DNA of 64,000 nt from M3007 sp041160955 (GTDB lineage: Bacteria; Bacteroidota; Bacteroidia; Chitinophagales; Saprospiraceae), in contig JBEAVK010000087.1 in NCBI GenBank assembly GCA_041160955.1, positions 1-64,000 of the forward strand, in the 5' to 3' direction. The translations under genes were made by a program, and so were the position numbers. This document shows positions 1-8,044 of the stretch, piece after piece. How positions within the stretch are numbered: the stretch's first letter is position 1; the number at the start of each line of letters is the position of its first letter. Under the pieces are notes generated by a model. That model did not search any database and was not told the origin of the DNA. It saw only the letters and a program-made list of their open reading frames with translations.

Positions 1-1
1 A

Positions 2-625
2 TTAGAAATAATAACAATTTATATACTTGGTTTTCCGTTGAATAAAACACCAACCGCGGTGCTTCATTCAAAACCTTGTTTTCGAGACTTGGTGAACAAT
101 GAAAGTGCTGATTACGCGCATGCAGAAGAATTTATCAAACTTTTGACGCATGAAAGTTACTTTATTCAAATTCCGAGATTAGTAGAGCCAACCAAAACAA
201 GAATTGAAAAAGTATTAAGTGTCTTTAATCAGACCTATAAAAGTAGTGATGAACATTCTTTGAATTTTGAATTAACAGATGATGATCCATTATTACAAAA
301 AATGGTTAATCGCCTAACAAGAGCAATCGCTGACGAAGAAATGCGTAGAAAAATGAATATAGAAGATGAAATTGAAAGGGAATTTGCTGAATACCAAGAT
401 ACTATTGAGCAAAAAGATGAGGAAATTAAACAAAATAAACAGGTAATTGAACAAAATAAACAGGTAATTGAGCAAAAAGACCAAGTAATTGAGCAAAAAG
501 ACCAAGTAATCGAACAAAAAGACCAAGTAATCGAACAAAACAAACAAGAGTTAGAACAAAGAGAAAAGGAAAACGAGGAATTGAAACGCCAACTTGAAGC
601 ATATAAAAAACTTATTGGCAAGTAA
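2..625 (+). CDS. PD-(D/E)XK / Rpn-type nuclease-transposase family protein, 3' part
   Basis: The frame is open to the window edge, so the gene is 5'-truncated; the TTG at 38 is just an internal codon and should not be taken as the start. The visible part has a region (about residues 30-110 from the TTG) resembling the C-terminal half of Bacteroidota PD-(D/E)XK nuclease/Rpn-type putative transposases, including the stretch LTRAIADEEMRRKMNIEDE that precedes a coiled-coil tail. The tail is built from seven-residue repeats of the type EQKDQVI / EQNKQVI encoded by a 21-bp tandem repeat. The nuclease core itself would lie upstream and is not seen. Family assignment is from recalled sequence style and moderately uncertain. 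Confidence 0.5.
   Translation, partial: LEIITIYILGFPLNKTPTAVLHSKPCFRDLVNNESADYAHAEEFIKLLTHESYFIQIPRLVEPTKTRIEKVLSVFNQTYKSSDEHSLNFELTDDDPLLQKMVNRLTRAIADEEMRRKMNIEDEIEREFAEYQDTIEQKDEEIKQNKQVIEQNKQVIEQKDQVIEQKDQVIEQKDQVIEQNKQELEQREKENEELKRQLEAYKKLIGK
424..548 (+). repeat. 21-bp tandem repeats encoding a heptad coiled coil
   Basis: About six in-frame units of 21 bp (consensus attgaacaaaaagaccaagta and close variants) encode EQNKQVI, EQKDQVI and similar heptads. Unit-to-unit differences are mostly silent or swap KD/NK, which suggests recent expansion by slippage. Confidence 0.8.
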
Positions 626-1330
626 AAAAATCCCAATATGTCACTTACTACATGCCACATTGCTTAATCACGAGGGAAAAACAGGGTTGAGCATCTGCTG
701 CCTTTGCAGCGGAGCCTCATTCCGTCTGTCCGCCAGATGATGGTTTAGCAGTTTTGCCTTTGGCTACGTTAGTCGGAAGAGGAGTGCTTACAAAGGCTTT
801 CTGTGCCTGCATTATTTCGGCAGAAGACAGCCAACCAGTAACCCTCTTGACTAAAATGCTTAACCATATTGTCACGAGTGTATTGCAGGAAGGCGAGCGG
901 AGGTAAGTGAAAAATGGATTTTTTTTAAAAAAATATTAAGGAAAGAAAAAATATAGAATAAAACATTGATAACCAATTACATAAAAATTAGCAATTCACA
1001 TTACAAATCTTCAATTATGCCATCAAGTAGAGATTGGTAATTGTATGCGGTTGCAGAGCGGAAGTACCCAATGATGAGTTTGTAAAAATAGATGAGTATT
1101 ACATCGATGGATACCTAAGTCCAAGTTACTTATTTCGATTTAAGCGGACTAAATACCTTTGAAAACCTTCATTGAAAAAACATTAAAAAATCTGCTTAAT
1201 CATATTTAAGGGCAAACTTTAATGAGGAAGTGCGCTGCACCTTTTATAAGAAAACCCCATTTTTGTGATTCAAGCACACAACCCTACCACAAATTTCACC
1301 GTACATTTGCCCCCAAATTACGCACACCAC
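626..1330. other. 700-bp region without a convincing gene
   Basis: The region between the coiled-coil gene and hutU. Around 660-900 it is more GC-rich than its surroundings and contains an open minus-strand frame (about 935 to 717) with no start codon, which may be a gene remnant. From 900 to 1230 it is AT-rich with nothing recognisable. Positions 1230-1255 carry a 26-mer repeated with two differences at 48258-48283. A CATTTTTG sequence near 1259-1266 could be a weak -7 box for hutU. Confidence 0.5.
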
Positions 1331-3355
1331 ATGCTCCATACGTTCAAAGCACAAATACTGGAAGGCATTCCCTCCGTATTACCACCCGCCAAACCACTCG
1401 ATCCTACTGCCAGCCATGCACCCCGCCGCGTTATTGAAGGCATACTTTCTGCCGACGAAAGCATATTGGCCATCAACAATGCACTCCGGTATTTCCCGTC
1501 GGAATGGCACGATACCCTGCGCCCCGAATTTGAATCGGAATTGGCTCAATACGGTCGTATTTATATGCACCGCTTTCGCCCCGATTACCCTATGCACGCG
1601 CGACCGATCAGCGATTACCCAGCCCAAAGCCAGCAAGCAGCGGCCATTATGCTGATGATCCAAAATAACTTGGATCCCAAAGTAGCCAAACACCCACACG
1701 AACTCATTACTTATGGTGGTAATGGAGCGGTATTCCAAAACTGGGCACAATACCGCCTGACTATGAAATACCTCGCTACCATGAACGACCGCCAGACACT
1801 GGCACTGTACTCTGGTCATCCAATGGGTTTGTTTCCCAGCCACGAGGACGCACCCCGCGTGGTCATTACCAACGGTATGATGATTCCAAATTATTCCAAA
1901 AAGGAGGATTGGAACAAATTTAACGCACTCGGTGTCACCCAATATGGCCAAATGACTGCGGGCTCGTTTATGTACATTGGCCCGCAAGGTATTGTACACG
2001 GTACTACCATTACACTGCTCAATGCTGGACGACGCATGGGCTTGGGTGCCGATAATTTGAAAGGCAAGATATTTGTGACCAGTGGCCTCGGTGGTATGTC
2101 GGGCGCGCAGGCGCGTGCGGCGGTCATCACAGGTTGTGTAGGCGTACTGGCCGAAACCGACCAAGATGCCATCCAACAACGTATCGTAGATGGCTATATC
2201 CTGCAAGAAAATGTATTCGATAACGCTGATGCGCTTATTGATCGGATGGAAATAGCCCGCGCCAATGGAGAAGCGGTAGCATTGGTCTATAACGGAAATA
2301 TTGTGGAACTTTGGGAACGGTTTGTTCATAATGGTACGCATATCGACTTGGGTTCGGATCAAACCAGTTGCCACAATATCCACGATTGCGGCTATACGCC
2401 CATCGGTTATACTTTTGAGGAGGCGAAAGCATTACTCATCCGCAATAAACCACAATTTATGGCCGCAGTGGCCGATACGCTCCGCAGGCATGCCCACGCG
2501 ATCAATACCATGAGCGAACGGGGTATGTACTTTTGGGATTATGGCAATGCCTTCCTCAAAGAAGCGGGCGATGTAGGGGCAGCGGTGTTCAAACCCGGTA
2601 GTAAGCCCTTGGCACTGGGCGAAATCAGCGTGTCCGAATCGCCGTACCGCTATGCCTCGTATGTAGAGGATATTATGGGGCCCTTGTGTTTTGATTATGG
2701 TTTTGGGCCATTCCGTTGGGTATGTTGCTCCGGCGATACCAAAGATTTGGACAAAACCGATGCCATTGCTGCGCGTGTACTCCGCGAAATGCTGGTGACC
2801 GCTCCCGAAGATATACAAGGACAAATCAAAGATAATATTCTTTGGATCGAAAGCGCTCGTAAAAACTTGCCTATTGTGGGTTCGCTATCGCGTATCCTGT
2901 ATGCCGATTCGGAAGGGCGTATGAAAATCTCGAAAGCCTTTAACGATGCCATTGCGGCAGGCGAACTATCAGGCGCAGTGGTACTTGGCCGCGATCACCA
3001 CGATGTATCCGGCACCGATTCGCCCTACCGCGAAACCTCCAATATTTACGATGGTTCTCGCTATACTGCTGATATGGCGGTACATAATGTGATCGGTGAT
3101 TCGTTTCGTGGTGCTACATGGGTGAGTATCCATAATGGCGGTGGTGTAGGCTGGGGCGAGGTGATGAATGGTGGTTTTGGAATGGTACTCGATGGCTCAC
3201 AAGATGCCGATCGTCGCTTGCACCAAATGCTGTTTTGGGATGTCAATAATGGGATCGCACGGCGCGCATGGGCACGTAATCCGCATGCGCTCGATACGAT
3301 TAAGCGTACAATGGCTGCGTATCCTGATTTACAGGTGACCTTGCCTTATTTATAA
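1331..3355 (+). CDS. hutU: Urocanate hydratase
   Basis: Second step of histidine degradation: hydrates urocanate to 4-imidazolone-5-propionate with tightly bound NAD+, in the cytosol. Urocanase signatures are YGGNGAVFQNWAQYRL near residue 130, the NAD-binding glycine stretch SGLGGMSGAQ near 250, and the C-terminal FGPFRWVCCSGD motif carrying the active-site-type cysteines. At about 675 residues it belongs to the longer urocanase form, not the ~555-residue proteobacterial one. The frame also allows GTG at 1265, but that codon overlaps a possible promoter box, and family members typically begin close to the F..QI..GIP..LP motif found just after ATG 1331. No hutH, hutI or hutG gene is nearby, so the pathway is not clustered here. 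Confidence 0.95.
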   Translation: MLHTFKAQILEGIPSVLPPAKPLDPTASHAPRRVIEGILSADESILAINNALRYFPSEWHDTLRPEFESELAQYGRIYMHRFRPDYPMHARPISDYPAQSQQAAAIMLMIQNNLDPKVAKHPHELITYGGNGAVFQNWAQYRLTMKYLATMNDRQTLALYSGHPMGLFPSHEDAPRVVITNGMMIPNYSKKEDWNKFNALGVTQYGQMTAGSFMYIGPQGIVHGTTITLLNAGRRMGLGADNLKGKIFVTSGLGGMSGAQARAAVITGCVGVLAETDQDAIQQRIVDGYILQENVFDNADALIDRMEIARANGEAVALVYNGNIVELWERFVHNGTHIDLGSDQTSCHNIHDCGYTPIGYTFEEAKALLIRNKPQFMAAVADTLRRHAHAINTMSERGMYFWDYGNAFLKEAGDVGAAVFKPGSKPLALGEISVSESPYRYASYVEDIMGPLCFDYGFGPFRWVCCSGDTKDLDKTDAIAARVLREMLVTAPEDIQGQIKDNILWIESARKNLPIVGSLSRILYADSEGRMKISKAFNDAIAAGELSGAVVLGRDHHDVSGTDSPYRETSNIYDGSRYTADMAVHNVIGDSFRGATWVSIHNGGGVGWGEVMNGGFGMVLDGSQDADRRLHQMLFWDVNNGIARRAWARNPHALDTIKRTMAAYPDLQVTLPYL

Positions 3356-3419
3356 AAATAATTTAATGCTAAGAATTAAACTAAATCGAATGATCGTCAT
3401 CAACTAAATCAATACCAAA

Positions 3420-3481
3420 CCCTGATAAGGGTCGAACGTGGGTAGCACCAAATGCCATTCAAGTTAGACCCTTACCAGAGT
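3420..3481. repeat. Imperfect inverted repeat between convergent genes
   Basis: CCCTGATAAGGGTC (about 3420-3433) pairs with GACCCTTACCAGAG (about 3467-3480), 12 of 14 positions matching, with a loop of about 33 nt. It lies between hutU and the convergent amidotransferase gene and has no T-tract, so a terminator role is only possible. Confidence 0.45.
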
Positions 3482-3523
3482 ATGGTAGCATAAATCTTCT
3501 CAAAAAAGTTGATACAGAGTGCC

Positions 3524-4351
3524 CTAAGCCAAAACACTTTCCCGTACCTCTTTTAATGCTTTTACGGCCTCATTTAAAAAACCAGGAATAATGGTATCAA
3601 AAGTCAATTGAATTTTCATAGGATTATTTAAGTCGTGCATCATGCGTTCGTAACGGGCCACACCGTATTCTTTTTCGATGATTTCCTTACGTTCCGGCTT
3701 TAAAAAATGAGTTAACATACCTTCGGGGTTAGCCTCTGGATGGAACTGTGTACCAATCATTTCAGGACTAAACCGAATGGCCATCATGGCACGTTCTTCG
3801 TGTACATGCGGGCGTAGTTTTTCTAAACACAACAAAGTTGCACCCATTTCATGGAACCGCGCTTTGTTTGGCTCTACGACTTGGTAACGCCTAAAATCGG
3901 CGATATAAAACGGATCGTGAAGTGGTTGGAATAGTGGCTCCACTTTCCCGTAAAAAGTCTTGTGGACAGGATAAGTACCAAAGGACATCTGACGGCGTTC
4001 GGTGACGCGCCCTAAGCCAAGGCAATGACAAGCAATCTGGAAAGAATGGCAGATAAAAAAGACGTGCTTTTTGGACTTGCCCATCATGGCTGCATTTTTA
4101 TTGTACTCCCAAAGAGACTCAATTAATGCATAAAAAGGGTCGCACCAAGGCTTATCTTGCTCCAACGGATCACCAGGCCCTCCCGAAAACACATAAATAT
4201 CATAGTCCAAGCCTGGAACTTCGTTTTTCACCCGAATATCAAGGTGATCGAAAGTAAAATCATCAGCATATCGGGATAAAATAGCCTTGAGCATCGGGAT
4301 ACCGCGATTATCCTCGCCGTTGTACATATCCAATAAAGCAGCACGCAACAT
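3524..4351 (-). CDS. Class I glutamine amidotransferase-like protein (GMP-synthase-type GATase1 fold)
   Basis: Stand-alone GATase1 domain of 275 residues. The catalytic triad is visible: nucleophile Cys101 in FICHSFQ, and His204 and Glu206 in GTQFHPEANPEG; the oxyanion-side motif VFSGGPGDP lies near residue 55. In this superfamily the domain normally hydrolyses glutamine to supply ammonia to a synthase, or acts as a peptidase-like hydrolase on other amides. No synthetase partner is next to it, so the substrate cannot be named. A -7 box TATTTTTG on the minus strand at 4489-4482 lies about 130 bp upstream of the start. Confidence 0.85.
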   Translation of the reverse strand: MLRAALLDMYNGEDNRGIPMLKAILSRYADDFTFDHLDIRVKNEVPGLDYDIYVFSGGPGDPLEQDKPWCDPFYALIESLWEYNKNAAMMGKSKKHVFFICHSFQIACHCLGLGRVTERRQMSFGTYPVHKTFYGKVEPLFQPLHDPFYIADFRRYQVVEPNKARFHEMGATLLCLEKLRPHVHEERAMMAIRFSPEMIGTQFHPEANPEGMLTHFLKPERKEIIEKEYGVARYERMMHDLNNPMKIQLTFDTIIPGFLNEAVKALKEVRESVLA

Positions 4352-4682
4352 AAAAAGTAAATAGTTGTGGGTGAGAAATGAAGCGTTATTCAGGAAAATC
4401 GCTGAATAACTGACAAAAACTGTTTTTGGATTTCAGCACTTTTGTTGTGCTAGGATTAAATTTAAGTAAAGTTAAACAGTGCAAAAATACGAATAGTTTT
4501 TCACCTAGGTTAATATATTCCTAATTAGCTCAATCATTTGTGCCTTTTTTCGAACCTTTGCGTTTTACTCATGGCGAAAAGGTTGTTTTGCAATGGCACT
4601 GGTCGAATGCTCTCATATTTGGACGCCAACTCAAAAATTAGTAACCAATAAATATTAACACATAACAAATTAACACAAAGCA
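4352..4682. other. Divergent promoter region with a hairpin
   Basis: Separates the divergent amidotransferase and DUF4197 genes. It holds a perfect 9-bp inverted repeat GTTATTCAG/CTGAATAAC (4385-4393 and 4402-4410) in the leader of the minus gene and the minus-strand -7 box TATTTTTG (4489-4482). On the plus side CATATTTG near 4615-4622 is the closest match to a -7 box for the DUF4197 gene. Confidence 0.5.
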
Positions 4683-5429
4683 ATGATTAAAAAGTATCTT
4701 ATCCTCAGTATTGCACTCTTTTCCTCCTTCTTGGCCCAAGCCCAATTGAAAGGAGCCCTCAACAAAGCAAAAGATACCGCAAAAGATGCTGTAAGCGCCG
4801 TAAAAAGCGGCGATTTGTCGCAGGAAGAAATTGGCAAAGGTTTGAAAGAAGCACTCAATGCAGGTGTAGGTAGTGCCGTCGATTTCCTTTCCGTAAAAGA
4901 TGGTTACCTCAAAAGTGCTTACAAAATCCTCCTCCCAGAAGAAGCCTTGAAAGTGACTAATAAATTAAAAGCCATTCCCGCTTTTGCAAATGTAGAAGCG
5001 GATTTGATTGAGCGCATGAACCGCGCTGCCGAAGATGCTGCCATTAAAGCCAAACCAATTTTTATTGCAGCCATCAAAAACATGTCCTTCAAAGATGCTA
5101 TGAATATCCTGACCGGGAATGCAGATGCTGCGACACGGTACTTGGAATCAAATACTTATAAGGCGTTGTACGACGAATTTAAGCCCATTATTCAGGCTTC
5201 TTTGGATAAAGTAAACGCTCGTACGTATTGGAAAGAGAGCGTTTCCGCTTACAACAAGATCCCATTGGTCACCAAAACAAATCCTGAACTGGACGATCAC
5301 GTGGCCAAAATGGCTTTGGCGGGTATGTTTGGATTGGTAGAAAAGAAAGAAAACGATATTCGCTCGGATGCTAGCTTCCGCAATACTGATTTGTTGAAAA
5401 AGGTATTTGCTAAGCAAGATAAAAAGTAA
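4683..5429 (+). CDS. DUF4197 family secreted protein
   Basis: A Sec signal peptide of about 20 residues ends at AQAQ. The mature helical protein carries the DUF4197 features: an alternating K/A-rich N-terminal helix, the GLKEALNAGVGSAVDFLSVKDGY segment split around residues 55-80, ILLPEEALKV, and the MSFKDAMNILTGNADAATRYL region. The family is found across Bacteroidota and Proteobacteria as periplasmic proteins of unknown function. It stands alone, between a divergent amidotransferase and acpH, so context adds nothing. ATG 4683 gives the signal peptide directly. Confidence 0.9.
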   Translation: MIKKYLILSIALFSSFLAQAQLKGALNKAKDTAKDAVSAVKSGDLSQEEIGKGLKEALNAGVGSAVDFLSVKDGYLKSAYKILLPEEALKVTNKLKAIPAFANVEADLIERMNRAAEDAAIKAKPIFIAAIKNMSFKDAMNILTGNADAATRYLESNTYKALYDEFKPIIQASLDKVNARTYWKESVSAYNKIPLVTKTNPELDDHVAKMALAGMFGLVEKKENDIRSDASFRNTDLLKKVFAKQDKK

Positions 5430-5557
5430 ATGTGCCATCATATTGTCGGCGTGGCTCTATCAAATATCGTCAGTAATGCGCTTAAAATGAGGATATTCGA
5501 GTCACGCTGGCAATCAGGAACTTTCCCACCACCCGCCCCAACCTTATCCAAATACCG

Positions 5558-5565
5558 TACCTTTG
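5558..5565 (+). promoter_or_regulatory. -7 box TACCTTTG, four bases before acpH ATG
   Basis: Perfect match to the Bacteroidota -7 consensus TAnnTTTG, followed by CCCC and the ATG at 5570. In this phylum transcription starts a few bases after the box, so the acpH message should be leaderless or nearly so. Confidence 0.75.
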
Positions 5566-5569
5566 CCCC

Positions 5570-6154
5570 ATGAACCACCTCGCGCATTGTTTTTTATCTT
5601 TTGGTAATGAAGACCTGTTACTCGGCAATTTTATCGGCGATTACATCAAGGGGCGCCAATGGGAACAGTATCCCTTAGGTGTACAGCGCGGTATTTTACT
5701 CCACCGAACTATTGATGCGTTTACAGACAGTAATCCGCATATACACCGCTGCTCAGCGCGCATCAGACCCTATTCCAAACGGTTTTCGGGGTCGGTGAAT
5801 GATATTTTATTCGATCATTTGCTGGCACTAAACTGGGAGCGGTACAGCAAAACAACACTTTCGGATTTTGCACAAGAAACCTATACCATGCTCGAACGCC
5901 GCAGGCTCGAAATGCCATTGGATTTGCAAGATCGACTGCCGCGTATGGTCGCAGGCAATTTTCTACTCGGCTATGGCCACCGCGAAGGTTTGGATTTTGT
6001 TTTTAGCCGATTTATGAAACGGCTGTCCATTCCATTCGATCAAACGGCGATGCTCGATTTTTTTGAGGCACATATTGGTGAATTCGAAACCGATTTTAAT
6101 CAGTTTTTCCCTGAATTAATTGAAAAAGCAAAAACTTACATACAAGATAATTAA
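5570..6154 (+). CDS. acpH: Acyl carrier protein phosphodiesterase
   Basis: Removes the 4'-phosphopantetheine group from holo-ACP to give apo-ACP, in the cytosol. The N-terminal NHLAH and GNFIGDYIKG motifs, GILLHRTIDAFTDSNP near residue 45 and VNDILFDHLLALNW near 80 are the HD-like AcpH signature, and 194 residues is the usual length. The gene has its own promoter with only four bases to the ATG, and is followed 62 bp later by nusB on the same strand. Confidence 0.92.
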   Translation: MNHLAHCFLSFGNEDLLLGNFIGDYIKGRQWEQYPLGVQRGILLHRTIDAFTDSNPHIHRCSARIRPYSKRFSGSVNDILFDHLLALNWERYSKTTLSDFAQETYTMLERRRLEMPLDLQDRLPRMVAGNFLLGYGHREGLDFVFSRFMKRLSIPFDQTAMLDFFEAHIGEFETDFNQFFPELIEKAKTYIQDN

Positions 6155-6216
6155 AAAATTGTGTTTCTTTGCGCCGGAATTTATTACCGAAATAATTAAA
6201 AGTCCTTTGAAATAGT

Positions 6217-7152
6217 ATGCTTAGTCGTCGTAGCGTTCGTGTAAAAGTAATGCAATTGCTTTATATGCTAAATAGAGATGAAGGTCTCAAATTTAGCGAA
6301 ATGGTAAAAGCATATAACGATGGTATTTGGAAAACATACGAATTGTATATTTTTGAACTTTATCTCCTGTTAAAGGTAACACAGCAAGCGGAAAGCGATG
6401 CTCAAACCCGTGCAGCCAAATTCTTACCTTCCGAAAATGATAAGGCGTTTCTCCCCATACTCTACACCAATCCTTGTACAAAAAGTTTGGCCAACCACGT
6501 AGGTTTCCTCCAATTGGTGGAAAAATACAAACCCACACTGGAAATCGATCCTGAATTGGTGCGCCGTATGTATTATGCTTTTGCCGATACAGCAGAGTAT
6601 AAAGCCTATGTTAATGTTGAAACGCATACCGATGCGGAGCATTCTAAAATTTTGTTAGAACTGTATAAATTCCTCTGTGCCAATGATATATATATTGAAA
6701 TGTGCGAAGAGCGTTTTAATAATATGACCGATGATGAGTCATTGGTATCTGGTGCAATGAAAAAAACGTTGAAAAGCTTGCCTGCAAGCGGCCCGTTTTA
6801 TGAAGAACATGCTCCTGCCGACGAAACGGTACGCATTTACGGCGAGGATCTGCTCCGTAAAACCAGCCAATTGGACGCTGAACTGTTCAACGAAATTAAC
6901 CCAATGCTCGAAAACTGGGATGCCGACCGCGTAGCCATTCTCGATATGATTATGCTCAAAATGGCCTTGTGCGAATTGCTGCATTTCCCTACGATTCCTA
7001 CCAAAGTAACGCTCAACGAGTACGTGGAAATTTCTAAAAACTACTCCACCGATAAGAGTAAGGACTTTATCAACGGTATATTAGACCGATTGATGAAACA
7101 ATTCATAGAAAGTGGTCAAATACAAAAAGAAGGCCGGGGCCTGATCGAATAA
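6217..7152 (+). CDS. nusB: Transcription antitermination factor NusB (long Bacteroidota form)
   Basis: RNA-binding component of the rRNA antitermination complex, acting with NusE/S10 at boxA. It opens with LSRRSVRVKVMQLLYML, the typical NusB first helix. The canonical NusB helical core continues in the last third (about residues 205-300: ...ILDMIMLKMALCELLHF...TLNEYVEISKNYSTDKS...FINGILDRL). The long middle insertion brings it to 311 residues, normal for Bacteroidota and about twice the E. coli length. The stop codon overlaps the ruvX start by one base (TAATG), indicating coupled translation. Confidence 0.95.
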   Translation: MLSRRSVRVKVMQLLYMLNRDEGLKFSEMVKAYNDGIWKTYELYIFELYLLLKVTQQAESDAQTRAAKFLPSENDKAFLPILYTNPCTKSLANHVGFLQLVEKYKPTLEIDPELVRRMYYAFADTAEYKAYVNVETHTDAEHSKILLELYKFLCANDIYIEMCEERFNNMTDDESLVSGAMKKTLKSLPASGPFYEEHAPADETVRIYGEDLLRKTSQLDAELFNEINPMLENWDADRVAILDMIMLKMALCELLHFPTIPTKVTLNEYVEISKNYSTDKSKDFINGILDRLMKQFIESGQIQKEGRGLIE

Positions 7153-7565
7153 TGCGTATCATGGCCATCGACTATGGTTTGAAGCGGACGGGCATTGCTG
7201 TGACCGATCCACTCAAGATCATCGCTAGTCCGCTCACTACCGTGCCAACCGCAGAAGCATTGGAATTTATCCAAAAATATTGCACTACCGAGCAAGTAGA
7301 AGCCTTTGTGGTGGGTTTGCCCCTTCACAAGGACGGGAATCCTACGCATGTGTCCCCGCATGTGGACGCTTTTGCTGAACGCCTTCAAAAACTATTTCCG
7401 AACTGCACCATTCACCGCCAAGACGAACGCATGAGTTCTGCTTCTGCCAAACAAATCATCCTGAATAGCGGTATCAAAAAGATGAAACGCCAAGATAAGG
7501 CTTTGGTGGATAAGGTGGCGGCGGCTGTTATTTTGGAGCAGTTTATGGAGGAATGGTATTGGTAA
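7152..7565 (+). CDS. ruvX: Putative pre-16S rRNA nuclease / Holliday junction resolvase-like YqgF
   Basis: RNase H-fold nuclease of the YqgF/RuvX family, implicated in 16S rRNA 5'-end maturation. Asp7 in AIDYGLKRTGIAVTD, the VVGLPLHKDGN strand near residue 55, QDERMSSASA near 91 and Asp120 in ALVDKVAAAVIL give the expected acidic active site. Length (137) is normal. It overlaps nusB by one base, so the two rRNA-related genes form one translationally coupled unit. Confidence 0.93.
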   Translation: MRIMAIDYGLKRTGIAVTDPLKIIASPLTTVPTAEALEFIQKYCTTEQVEAFVVGLPLHKDGNPTHVSPHVDAFAERLQKLFPNCTIHRQDERMSSASAKQIILNSGIKKMKRQDKALVDKVAAAVILEQFMEEWYW

Positions 7566-7613
7566 GGTTGTTATAAGTAGCCAGCAGGTAAGAAACATAT
7601 TTTCACCCCCAAA

Positions 7614-8012
7614 TCAACCACCCACCAACGGCATTAACCGCAAAAACGATACTTTGGTAGATGCATCCACCAATATTGTTTCGTCCAAATCCGCCACTTG
7701 TTTGTTATCGATCATAACAAAAAAGCGGTTTTTCTGAAAAGCATCCCAAGCAACAAATACCTGCTTTTCTGGGTCAACAAACCTTTTATTGCGCATTTTG
7801 TAGGTATAGCCATTGAGTGTCGCTTCCGCGTCGGAAGGTTGTACCAATCCTTGAAAGTATTCCTGCGCTTGTGAGTTGTAGGTTGCTACCTCTTTGCGCA
7901 CACGCGCTGCGATGAGGTCGCGTACTGCCATTATTTCGTTTTCCACCATTATTTCAATGGTGCGCAGGATGTCTCCGCTTACTGTTTCGTCCTGGAATAT
8001 TATTGTTTGCAT
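7614..8012 (-). CDS. Small conserved-looking protein downstream of the MolR/DUF4132 gene
   Basis: 132 residues, no signal peptide or membrane segment. The N-terminal half is helical and acidic (ETVSGDILRTIEIMVENEIMAVRDLIAARV), the second half beta-rich with many K/R/F residues and ends LRLMPLVGG. I do not recognise a named domain. It starts 32 bp after the stop of the 1,169-residue DUF4132-type gene on the same strand and is probably co-transcribed with it, so it may be an accessory partner of that protein. Confidence 0.75.
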   Translation of the reverse strand: MQTIIFQDETVSGDILRTIEIMVENEIMAVRDLIAARVRKEVATYNSQAQEYFQGLVQPSDAEATLNGYTYKMRNKRFVDPEKQVFVAWDAFQKNRFFVMIDNKQVADLDETILVDASTKVSFLRLMPLVGG

Positions 8013-8044
8013 AGTATGCGTTGTGTTAAATTGTTAATGGTGTG

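Noticed and set aside
235..660. Minus-strand open frame rich in Phe/Cys/Ser
   Set aside because: Mirror of the 21-bp coiled-coil repeat; composition is an artefact of the repeat read in complement.
717..935. Minus-strand open frame with a protein-like C-terminal sequence (…AEIMQAQKAFVSTPL…)
   Set aside because: No start codon, about 70 codons, and no recognised family; at most a gene remnant, so it is only mentioned in the intergenic entry.
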